This document shows positions 1 through 6,621 of a DNA stretch of 19,535 bases, piece by piece. A program made the translations under genes and the position numbers. The notes under the pieces were generated by a model, which had not been told where the DNA came from, searched no databases, and saw nothing but the letters and a program-made list of their open reading frames with translations. The stretch lies in assembly GCA_937922175.1 (NCBI GenBank), contig CAKZUU010000436.1, forward strand, positions 1 to 19,535, given 5' to 3'. This DNA comes from an uncultured Gemmataceae bacterium. Lineage in GTDB: Bacteria; Planctomycetota; Planctomycetia; Gemmatales; Gemmataceae. How positions within the stretch are numbered: the first letter of the stretch is position 1; the number at the start of each line of letters is the position of its first letter.

Positions 1-614
1 TCGTGTTCGCCGGTGATTAACCGAGCCTCGTCCGAGTTGGGCTTAAAGACGTCGGTGTGCGGCAAAACGGGGCGGAGTTCGGCGAGGTAATTCAACCCGG
101 GGGGGGTCACGACGTCGAGGAACGTCTGGATGCCGCGCGAGCGGGCCTGGGCGAAGAGGTTGGCGAGATCACGGCCGGGCAATCGTCGCATCAGAAGGAA
201 GCCGCCCACGTAAAGGATGCGGCCAGCCGGGGTGACGTCAGAGGCCTGGAAGCTGGCATTGGCGCCGAAGCTGTGGATGTACCGGCGGTCTTGCCCGGCG
301 ACGTTGACGATCAACGTCTGGCTGGTGTCGTGGTGCGGGTCGGCGACCAGTCCCGAGGTATCAACTCCGGCCTCGCGGAGCATGTCGGCCACGATGCGCC
401 CGAACAAATCGGATCCGACCCGTCCGGCGACGGCACTGCGGACACCCATTTTGGCGAGATCGACCGCGGTATTGGCGGCACAACCGCCCAGGGTGAGAAG
501 GAGGCGATCGGCGGTGACGAGTTCTCCGGGTCCGGGAAGGTGATCGATCGGAGTGCAGACGTGATCGGCAACGATAATTCCCGCACACAAAACGTCGCAG
601 TCAAAAGCGGGCAT
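1..614 (-). CDS. PfkB/ribokinase-family sugar kinase, 3' end cut by window edge
   Basis: The reverse strand reads open from an ATG at 614 to the window edge, about 204 residues, so the C-terminal third is missing. The N-terminal half has the PfkB features: a beta-strand start (CDVLCAGIIVADHV), the Gly-Gly and Asn signature near residues 43-48 (GGCAANTAV), then GRVGSDLFG near 64-72, and later VDVxPP/KPNSDEA-like segments around residues 170-195 that resemble the substrate and ATP-binding half. The family phosphorylates sugars, nucleosides or sugar phosphates in the cytoplasm using ATP. The catalytic GAGD motif would lie outside the window, so substrate and activity cannot be judged. A GGGGA ribosome-binding-like stretch lies just upstream of the ATG. 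The gene is divergent from the hydrolase gene to its right. Confidence 0.88.
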   Translation of the reverse strand, partial: MPAFDCDVLCAGIIVADHVCTPIDHLPGPGELVTADRLLLTLGGCAANTAVDLAKMGVRSAVAGRVGSDLFGRIVADMLREAGVDTSGLVADPHHDTSQTLIVNVAGQDRRYIHSFGANASFQASDVTPAGRILYVGGFLLMRRLPGRDLANLFAQARSRGIQTFLDVVTPPGLNYLAELRPVLPHTDVFKPNSDEARLITGEH

Positions 615-784
615 GACAAGTCCCCACGAGCGCCGGCGTGGAAATTGTAAGGGTTTCTCGTCTTCCGCGTCGGGAGAAAATCGAGGATCGCCGTTGTCCG
701 GCAGGAGTTCCGCGCCGTAGCATCATCAGGAACGTCAAGGCTATCCGTAGTGCCGAGCGTCATCGGAGAGCGAGAACTCCTTCC

Positions 785-1636
785 ATGCCGACGCCCTTGG
801 ATTGGTTGAGTCGTATTCGACCCACGGGGTATGGCCGAAAACCTTCCCTGGTTCTGGTCAATGGGCTAGCGGAACAGCCGGAATCCTGGTATCGCAATCA
901 TCGGTATTGGCGTCGGTTTTTCGATGTGTTCATGCCGAACATTCTGGTGTACGACGGCGACGCCATCCATGAGCGCTTGCAGCGAAAACAGCAAATCAAC
1001 GTCGAGTATCTCGTTGACCAGCTGCACCTCTACTTGACCCATTTCGTGCAGCAGCCGCCGTATCACTTTGTGGCGAGCAGCCTGGGTGGCAAGGTGACGG
1101 TGGAGTTTGCGGTCAAGTATCCGCATTTGTGCAATCGCATCGTGTTGCTGTGCCCCTCCGGCATGGGGGAGGACGAGCGCCTGCCGATCGTCGAGGGGGT
1201 CCGAAAAAACGACATGAAAGCGCTGGTCGAGAGTGTTTTCTACAATCCCTATCGCCATGCCGACAGCGAGTTGGTGAAATTCTACAAGAGATCATTTCCG
1301 AACCGACGATGGCAGGTAGGAATGCTCAAGACGGTGCAACACACCAAGGCCCATTCGGTTCGGAGCAAGCTGCATCAAGTCATGGCTCCCACGTTGTTGG
1401 TTTCCGGTGCCAATGACCGGATCTGCGATCCGCAGGTGGCAGCGGAGGCGGCCAAGGACCTGCCCCGTGGCCAATTCCTTCTCCTGCCGCGCTGTGGCCA
1501 TGCCCCCCAGATCGAGAAAGCTTGGGAGATCAATCGGCTGGTCGTGCATTTCCTCACTCATCCCAAGCCGACCTCGAAGCCAGGATTTTGGCAACTGCTT
1601 CTCGGTAATCTCCGCAAGCGGAAGAAGATCCCATGA
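785..1636 (+). CDS. Alpha/beta hydrolase
   Basis: The protein has 283 residues when started at the ATG at 785; an in-frame ATG at 638 would add 49 Arg-rich residues that look non-coding, so I prefer 785. The fold reads as an alpha/beta hydrolase: LVLVNGLAEQ near residues 22-31 (oxyanion-hole strand), a nucleophile elbow ASSLGG with Ser99, an acid in SGANDRICD (Asp211) and the catalytic His in RCGHAPQ (His239). The elbow has Ala where GxSxG usually has Gly, which is tolerated in the family. The substrate cannot be told; esterase, lipase or thioesterase are all possible. The stop codon overlaps the start of the methyltransferase gene (ATGA), so the two are probably co-translated. Confidence 0.88.
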   Translation: MPTPLDWLSRIRPTGYGRKPSLVLVNGLAEQPESWYRNHRYWRRFFDVFMPNILVYDGDAIHERLQRKQQINVEYLVDQLHLYLTHFVQQPPYHFVASSLGGKVTVEFAVKYPHLCNRIVLLCPSGMGEDERLPIVEGVRKNDMKALVESVFYNPYRHADSELVKFYKRSFPNRRWQVGMLKTVQHTKAHSVRSKLHQVMAPTLLVSGANDRICDPQVAAEAAKDLPRGQFLLLPRCGHAPQIEKAWEINRLVVHFLTHPKPTSKPGFWQLLLGNLRKRKKIP

Positions 1637-2349
1637 CCAAACGGAATGACATGTTCTCGAATGACTCGGGGCAACCTCGTGTGTCCTCGCCGGGTGACGG
1701 TCGTTGGTTGTTCTTCACCAAATTCCTCAAACGAGGCAAGGTCATCGCCTCCTTCGCACCGAGTTCACGCTTCATGGTGCGGACGCTGCTGAAAGGCATC
1801 GACTTCGAGAAATGTCGATGCATCGTCGAGTTGGGGGCCGGCACGGGGCCGATTACCCAGGAATTGATTCGGCGAGCGTCCCCGACATGTCGGCTGGTGA
1901 TCGTCGAGATCGACCCAGACCTGGCCGCACATCTCCGCCGCCGTTTCCCCGGTGTCGACGTGGTGGAAGCCGACGCCGCCGACTTGGATCACATCTTGGA
2001 CGAACGGGGAATCGATCGCGTCGATCATATCCTTTCCGGTCTGCCCTTGCCGTCGATTCCGGAAGAGGTTCGCGAGCGGATTCTCGACGTCGCCGCCCGC
2101 CGGCTCATCGAGGGTGGGTCATTTCGGCAGCTGACCGTCATGCCGCTGGTCTATTACCGTCTGTATCGGCGATATTTTCAGGCAGTTCGCTTCAAATTCG
2201 TTCCGTTGAATTTGCCGCCCGGCGGCGTGTACGTGTGTCAAGAATTTCACGGACCGACGGGCCGGCGAGCCACTCCGCGTCGGCGTCGTTGGGGCTTCTG
2301 GCGTTGGCAACGATTCCCTCGGCATGGCGTCGATCGTGCCGATACCTGA
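1633..2349 (+). CDS. SAM-dependent methyltransferase, PmtA-like (phospholipid N-methyltransferase family)
   Basis: The 238-residue protein starts with the ATG that overlaps the hydrolase stop codon. Class I methyltransferase motifs are clear: motif I VELGAGTGP (65-73), the acidic end of beta-2 in VEIDP (Glu92), and EADAADL (112-118). The segments FLKRGKVIASFAPSSRFM (31-48) before motif I and SGLPLPSIP (135-143) after it are typical of the PmtA-like group, which methylates phosphatidylethanolamine at the membrane. That the substrate here is a phospholipid is inference from this resemblance; an rRNA-dimethylase-like relative is the alternative. The last 30 residues are rich in Arg and Trp and could bind membrane. 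It probably forms an operon with the hydrolase. Confidence 0.82.
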   Translation: MTKRNDMFSNDSGQPRVSSPGDGRWLFFTKFLKRGKVIASFAPSSRFMVRTLLKGIDFEKCRCIVELGAGTGPITQELIRRASPTCRLVIVEIDPDLAAHLRRRFPGVDVVEADAADLDHILDERGIDRVDHILSGLPLPSIPEEVRERILDVAARRLIEGGSFRQLTVMPLVYYRLYRRYFQAVRFKFVPLNLPPGGVYVCQEFHGPTGRRATPRRRRWGFWRWQRFPRHGVDRADT

Positions 2350-2426
2350 TCGAAGCTAAGCCCTTTTCTTGCTTTGGGGCGACGGTTGTGCTGAAATAGG
2401 TCAGAGTCCCTTCGGAGGGGCGAGTC

Positions 2427-2780
2427 ATGATCGACGAAGGCAAAATCCTGTCTTGGGAGGAAGTCCAGAAGCTCGCATTGCCTCCCGACGCTGCCATGCT
2501 GGTTCCCCCCTCGCCGTCGGATAACGTTCCCGCACTCACAACTGCCCCTTCGGGCCTGCCCGATTGGCTGACGGAAGAAGATCCGGAGGCGGCACGAGCT
2601 GCCGCTGAGCGTGAACAGTTCGGGCCAGGTCCGGTTCGACTTATCACCCAACTGGTCGCGGTCAATGCGATATGGCAGGCGGGCCAGTCGTTCGGGCGAC
2701 CGAAACCCTCAGATGGATCCCGCGACGAAGATCGCCGTCGCCGAAGCGACGAGTCGACACCCCTTGAGGAAAAACCATAA
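2427..2780 (+). CDS. Small protein of unknown function, 117 aa
   Basis: I do not recognise this protein. A strong ribosome-binding site (GGAGGGG, 2414-2420) lies seven bases before the ATG, which argues that the gene is real. The sequence starts with an acidic helix (MIDEGKILSWEEVQKL), continues with a Pro/Ser-rich linker (about 19-45), then an Ala/Glu helix followed by a short hydrophobic stretch (LITQLVAVNAIW, about 72-83), and ends with a highly charged Arg/Asp/Glu tail. The hydrophobic stretch is too short to span a membrane with confidence. No catalytic motif is seen. It sits 77 bp after the methyltransferase and 82 bp before the GH3 gene and may share their transcript. Confidence 0.65.
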   Translation: MIDEGKILSWEEVQKLALPPDAAMLVPPSPSDNVPALTTAPSGLPDWLTEEDPEAARAAAEREQFGPGPVRLITQLVAVNAIWQAGQSFGRPKPSDGSRDEDRRRRSDESTPLEEKP

Positions 2781-2862
2781 ATCGATAGGGAAGTGGTCGC
2801 GGCGGCACGGGGTCCCCGAATCGTGTCCGACTCTCGTCCGCGCACCCGGAAGGGATGCTCCC

Positions 2863-4416
2863 ATGTCGGCATGGCTAGAACGACTCACCGGCAGCGGTTT
2901 GGCCCGTCGTCTTGCGGATGCCGGTTTGCGTCGCTACTCCTTGTTTCGCTCTCGCCAGTTGGATCGACAGGACCTTGTCAAGAGGCAGCAGCAGGAGCTG
3001 TTGCGTCTGGTGCGGTACGCTCAGGAAACCCGCTTCGGCAAGGAACATCGCTTCGCTGAAATTCGCTCGGTGGCCGACTTTCAGCAGCGGGTACCTCTCC
3101 GAACCTACGAGCAATACTGGAACGATTATCTCGGAGCCACCTACCCTCGACTACGAGGAGTGACTTGGCCCGAGCACATTCCCTACTATGCACTGTCCTC
3201 GGGCACGACCACCGGCTCGACGAAATATATCCCCGTGACGCGGCAGATGGTGGCATCGAACAAAAAGGCCGCCCTCACCAATCTGGCCTTGTTCTTGGCG
3301 AAATATCCGCACGCCCCGATTTTCCGCGGTCGGATCTTCTTTCTGGGCGGGAGCACGGACCTGAAGCAAAACGAGGATGGCAGCCTTTACGGCGATCTCA
3401 GTGGCATTGCAGCTCGCGACCTGCCGGATCCGCTTCGGCCGTATTTCTATCCTCCCCCGGATGTCGCTCTGCTGGGAAACTGGGAGCAGAAAGTTCAGAT
3501 TCTCGCCGAGCAATCCGCCAATTTGCCGATTACCGTCATCAGCGGGGTCCCGTCCTGGCTGCTCACCCTGTTCGACTATTTGAAAAAAGTGACGGGCAAA
3601 TCGACCGTGAGCGAAATCTGGCCTGAGTTGCGATTGGTGATCCACGGGGGGGCCATGTTCGACCCCTATCGCCGGATTTTTCGCGAAGTGATTGGTAACG
3701 ATTCGGTCGTGTTCCAGGACACTTACCCGGCCTCGGAAGGTTACGTCGCGGTCGAGGACAAACGGCACGGGTTGCTGCGGCTCGTCGGGGACCACGGGAT
3801 TTTTTTCGAGTTTGTCCCGGTCGAAGAACTCGGGTCGGACCGTCCGACGCGGCATTGGGTGGCCGATCTGGAGGCGGGCGTGAATTACGCCGTCGTTCTC
3901 ACCACCTGCGCGGGGCTGTATGGGTATGTCCTGGGCGATACCGTGCGATTTGATCGGCGAGACGTTCCGCTGCTGCATTTCACGGGCCGAACGAAATACT
4001 TTTTATCGGCCTTCGGCGAGCACTTGATTGCAGAAGAAATCGAACGGGCCGTGACGATCGCCGCCGAGGCAACGGGAGCGTTGGTCGTCGATTTTCATGT
4101 CGGTCCCGTATTCCCAGCGAAAGCGAGGGACCCGGGTCGGCATCGCTATCTCATCGAATTCAACCGACTCCCGAATGAAATGGCGCGGTTTAGGCAACTG
4201 TTGGACGAGGCATTGCACGAGATCAATAAGGACTACGCGGCGTATCGAGTCGGCTCGATCACCCTCGGTCCGCCCGAGGTCATTGTGGTGCGACCCGGCG
4301 GGTTTGCCGAGTGGATGAAATCCAAAGGGAAATACGGGGGCCAACATAAGGTTCCCCGCATGGACAACACAGGGAAAATCACCGAGGAGTTGTCCCGGTA
4401 CTTCGGGATGGGCTGA
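2863..4416 (+). CDS. GH3-family protein (acyl-acid adenylating amide synthetase superfamily)
   Basis: With the ATG at 2863 (GGAAGGGA upstream at 2848-2855) the protein has 517 residues, a normal bacterial GH3 length; the reading frame is open further upstream but that part looks non-coding. The three nucleotide-binding motifs of the family are present: SSGTTTGSTKYIP from residue 112, YPASEGYVAVE from residue 288, and GYVLGDTVRF around 354-363, followed by FTGRTKYFLSAFGEHL. Plant GH3 proteins adenylate hormones such as jasmonate or auxin and join them to amino acids; bacterial members are mostly uncharacterised, so the acid and the acceptor are unknown here. It is cytoplasmic and has no signal peptide. 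The upstream hydrolase and methyltransferase hint at acyl or lipid chemistry. Confidence 0.92.
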   Translation: MSAWLERLTGSGLARRLADAGLRRYSLFRSRQLDRQDLVKRQQQELLRLVRYAQETRFGKEHRFAEIRSVADFQQRVPLRTYEQYWNDYLGATYPRLRGVTWPEHIPYYALSSGTTTGSTKYIPVTRQMVASNKKAALTNLALFLAKYPHAPIFRGRIFFLGGSTDLKQNEDGSLYGDLSGIAARDLPDPLRPYFYPPPDVALLGNWEQKVQILAEQSANLPITVISGVPSWLLTLFDYLKKVTGKSTVSEIWPELRLVIHGGAMFDPYRRIFREVIGNDSVVFQDTYPASEGYVAVEDKRHGLLRLVGDHGIFFEFVPVEELGSDRPTRHWVADLEAGVNYAVVLTTCAGLYGYVLGDTVRFDRRDVPLLHFTGRTKYFLSAFGEHLIAEEIERAVTIAAEATGALVVDFHVGPVFPAKARDPGRHRYLIEFNRLPNEMARFRQLLDEALHEINKDYAAYRVGSITLGPPEVIVVRPGGFAEWMKSKGKYGGQHKVPRMDNTGKITEELSRYFGMG

Positions 4417-4539
4417 CGGCGGAGGCGAGCCGGGAACCGTCCGAGGACCGATGCAGGTGGATGGAAGAAACAGGGGGGATTCGGTCCGGACGAGGGAATC
4501 GGCTCCCAGCCCGCGGTCCGCCTTCCCCGACGGAAAAGT

Positions 4540-4932
4540 TCACCCGGCTTTGATGGCGATGCGACGGGGTTTGGCCGCCTCGACTTTCGGCAAATGAACG
4601 GTCATCACGCCGTCTTTCATCTCTGCTGTGATCTTGTCTGCCGCAATCTGCTCGGTCACCCGGAAGACCCGATGGAAGCCACCTGCCTCATACTCCCATA
4701 GCCAAGGTCGTCCTTTGGTTTGCGGCGTGCGGCGACCACACAGCGTCAACTCGCCTTGCTCGAATCGGATATCGACATCTTGCGGCAACACGCCGGGCAA
4801 ATCGACGTACAACAGCAGTTCCTCGTCGGTCTCGACGATGTCCACCCGGGGGGTCAGTGTGACGTCCTGGCTCGTCTCCGTCGGGCGGGTCAATTGCGTG
4901 GTTTCGCGTTTTTGCAGAGCTTGTTCGGACAT
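4540..4932 (-). CDS. Small heat shock protein, Hsp20/alpha-crystallin family
   Basis: The 130-residue protein starts at the ATG at 4932, chosen because a GAGGAGA ribosome-binding site lies about seven bases upstream; a longer in-frame start at 5043 would run into the neighbouring gene. The N-terminal arm is polar (Gln/Thr-rich). The alpha-crystallin domain covers roughly residues 38-128, with VDIVETDEELLLYVDLPGV, the VDIRFEQGELTLCG strand pair, and the family signature near the C-terminus. The tail ends in an IxI-type motif (RIAI) used for oligomer assembly. Such proteins are ATP-independent holdases that bind unfolding proteins in the cytoplasm. It lies 94 bp downstream of the second Hsp20 gene and is probably co-transcribed with it. 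Confidence 0.95.
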   Translation of the reverse strand: MSEQALQKRETTQLTRPTETSQDVTLTPRVDIVETDEELLLYVDLPGVLPQDVDIRFEQGELTLCGRRTPQTKGRPWLWEYEAGGFHRVFRVTEQIAADKITAEMKDGVMTVHLPKVEAAKPRRIAIKAG

Positions 4933-5066
4933 GGGCTTGTCTCCTCGTCTGGGGTGTTGGCGAATGATGGACTCTCTTGGCGGTCCCACCGCCAATGTCG
5001 TCGCGGCGAGAGCGCGCCGAACCTGATTACGCTTTGACCGCAATGCGACGGGGTTTGGCCGCCTCG
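4559..5066. repeat. 24-bp direct repeat shared by the 3' ends of the two hsp20 genes
   Basis: Positions 4559-4582 and 5043-5066 are identical. On the minus strand both encode the residues EAAKPRRIA near the C-terminus of the two Hsp20 proteins. The rest of the two genes is clearly diverged, so the identity points to strong constraint on the tail, or to local gene conversion between the tandem copies. Confidence 0.85.
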
Positions 5067-5464
5067 CTCTTCGGCATGGTCAGATACAGGACACCATGTT
5101 CGTATTTGGCCTCGACCTTATCCGGATCAACCAAGGCCGGCAGCGACACTTGGCGCATGAATTGACCGAAGGCCCTCTCTTGGCGATGCCAAATCGCGTT
5201 TTGCGGAACCAACGGCACCCGCTCGCCTTGAATGGTCAGAGTATCGCCATCGGTGACGAACACCTCGAGCTTGCTGGCGTCAATCCCCGGAAGGTCCGCT
5301 TGGGCGTAAACATTGTGTTCGTCATCCCAAACATTGACAGAGGGGCCTGCCGGAGCCATCACGCGGAGGCCATTACCCGTGACTCGGCCGAATAAACGGC
5401 TCAACTCGTCATGGACACGGCTCATCTCGTTCCACAAATCGGGGAAGGCGAATCGTGCTTGCAT
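5027..5464 (-). CDS. Small heat shock protein, Hsp20/alpha-crystallin family
   Basis: The 145-residue protein begins at the ATG at 5464 with a GGAGGTG ribosome-binding site upstream. The N-terminus (FPDLWNEMSRVHDELSRLFG) is the amphipathic arm typical of bacterial class A Hsp20. The alpha-crystallin domain spans about residues 45-142, with the VNVWDDEHNVYAQADLPGI strand, and the end carries RIAV, an IxI/V assembly motif. It is a cytoplasmic holdase chaperone and is the first gene of a two-Hsp20 unit. The last nine codons before the end are nearly identical at DNA level to those of the next gene. An inverted repeat in its 5' leader (5489-5519) might matter for heat regulation, but this is a guess. 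Confidence 0.96.
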   Translation of the reverse strand: MQARFAFPDLWNEMSRVHDELSRLFGRVTGNGLRVMAPAGPSVNVWDDEHNVYAQADLPGIDASKLEVFVTDGDTLTIQGERVPLVPQNAIWHRQERAFGQFMRQVSLPALVDPDKVEAKYEHGVLYLTMPKSEAAKPRRIAVKA

Positions 5465-5790
5465 TGTTCACACCTCCATCGTTCCCACTGAGTGCTTCCC
5501 ATTCTTCTCACGACACTCAATTCGATGCCCACGGTCCGTCAAACGATTCAGGTCATAGGCTGCTGACAACTCGGTCCGGGACTTTTCCCGTCCGTTTCTC
5601 CCTCCGTACAATCTCCGTGCCGATGGGGCGTCTTTCCTTTTTTGCACTCTAACCATTGAAATGAAAAGGAGTTTCGACAATTGACCTGCCGTTGCCTCCG
5701 CCTTGCCTCGTGCCATTTTGACATCCGGATTCTGCCGCCGGACCCATCGGCGGCTACAGAGCCGGGCGAAGTTGCTACACTGTCTCGACC
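5465..5790. other. Divergent intergenic region between hsp20 pair and uppP
   Basis: This 326-bp stretch should hold the promoter of the hsp20 pair (minus strand) and that of uppP (plus strand). I see an inverted repeat at 5489-5494/5514-5519 in the hsp20 leader, a CCCCAT hexamer on the minus strand near 5620-5626 resembling a heat-shock sigma -10 but without a convincing -35 partner, a small GC hairpin at 5735-5753, and an extended -10-like site just before uppP. A perfect CIRCE element (TTAGCACTC-N9-GAGTGCTAA) is absent. No convincing gene was found here. Confidence 0.5.
5774..5781 (+). promoter_or_regulatory. Extended -10-like promoter of uppP
   Basis: Bases 5773-5781 read TGCTACACT, an extended -10 form, ending nine bases before the uppP ATG at 5791. 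The matching -35 (GCTACA at 5753-5758) is poor. If the site is used, transcription would begin at or next to the start codon, giving a leaderless mRNA; this agrees with the lack of a ribosome-binding site. Confidence 0.4.
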
Positions 5791-6621
5791 ATGAGCGACT
5801 GGTTGTTGGCCATCTTGCTCGGAATCGTCGAAGGGGTGACCGAGTTCCTCCCGATCAGCAGCACCGGTCACATGCTGCTGGTCGAACATGTCCTGAAGAT
5901 TGATTTGGAGGGCGACTCGTTTTGGCGGATGTTCACCGTTGTGATCCAACTCGGTGCCATCCTCGCGGTCGTTGTGTATTATGCCCGGCGTTTGGGAGTT
6001 CTGTTGCGCGATTTCATCGCCCAGCGACCGACGACCCCTCGTTGGCGGCATCCTGTCGTGTGGATCACGGCGGCAGTGATCCCAGCGGGTGCTGTTGGCG
6101 TAGTCGGAAAAAAGACGATCGATGCGTTGATGTCCAGTGCGCTGCCAGTGGGTCTAGCGCTGATCGGCGGAGCGTTGGCCATCGAGTTGATCGAGCGGAT
6201 GCGTCGAGGACGAGACCGTATCGGGGACGTGCATGACGTCGGGCCACTCGCGTCGATGGTGATTGGCATTGCGCAGGTGGCCTCGCTGATTCCGGGCGTG
6301 TCGCGGTCGGCGGCGACGATCCTGGGCGGTCGACTGTGTGGCTTGAGCACGCGAGCCGCTGCCGACTTCTCCTTTCTGCTGAGCATCCCGACGATGAGCG
6401 CCGCGGCGGCATATTCGCTGCTCAAACATCGGTCGCCCGTAACGCCGGAGCGTTGGGGCGTGTTGCTCGTGGGCTTCGTCACGTCGTTCCTGGTGGCCTG
6501 GGCAGTGGTCGCCTGGTTTTTGCACTATGTTCGGCGGCACACGCTCCGCGTCTTCGTGCCCTATCGTCTTATCTTGGGAGCCTTGGTCTTAGTGGCGTGG
6601 CAAGCCGGGTGGCTGACTTAG
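5791..6621 (+). CDS. uppP: Undecaprenyl-diphosphatase (BacA/UppP family)
   Basis: The 276-residue membrane protein shows the two signatures of the family: the Glu-rich motif GIVEGVTEFLPISSTGH (residues 11-27, with Glu14, Glu18, Ser23/24 and His27) and PGVSRSAATILGG (168-180, with Arg172). These residues form the active site that removes a phosphate from undecaprenyl diphosphate at the outer face of the inner membrane, recycling the lipid carrier for peptidoglycan and other surface polymers. About eight hydrophobic segments are present and the length is standard. No clear ribosome-binding site precedes the ATG. The 3' end overlaps the convergent gene by 33 bp. Confidence 0.97.
   Translation: MSDWLLAILLGIVEGVTEFLPISSTGHMLLVEHVLKIDLEGDSFWRMFTVVIQLGAILAVVVYYARRLGVLLRDFIAQRPTTPRWRHPVVWITAAVIPAGAVGVVGKKTIDALMSSALPVGLALIGGALAIELIERMRRGRDRIGDVHDVGPLASMVIGIAQVASLIPGVSRSAATILGGRLCGLSTRAAADFSFLLSIPTMSAAAAYSLLKHRSPVTPERWGVLLVGFVTSFLVAWAVVAWFLHYVRRHTLRVFVPYRLILGALVLVAWQAGWLT

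Noticed and set aside
57..650. Plus-strand open frame of 197 codons at the left edge
   Set aside because: The reverse strand encodes a clear PfkB kinase here; the plus frame is Gly/Asp-rich without any family match.
2192..2872. Minus-strand open frame of 226 codons across the methyltransferase end and the 117-residue gene
   Set aside because: It crosses two plus-strand genes, one with a strong ribosome-binding site, and has an Arg/Ser-rich random composition.
3151..3978. Minus-strand open frame of 275 codons inside the GH3 gene
   Set aside because: It is antisense to a clear GH3 coding region; long shadow frames are common at this G+C content.
4417..4539. Terminator between the convergent GH3 and hsp20 genes
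   Set aside because: Only weak 5-bp dyads and no T run on either strand were found.
5488..5520. CIRCE element before the hsp20 pair
   Set aside because: Only part of the GAGTGCTAA half is present and the spacer is 19 rather than 9 bases, so HrcA control cannot be claimed.
5548..6051. Minus-strand open frame of 167 codons over the start of uppP
   Set aside because: It lies opposite a certain gene, has no family resemblance and a polar random-looking composition.
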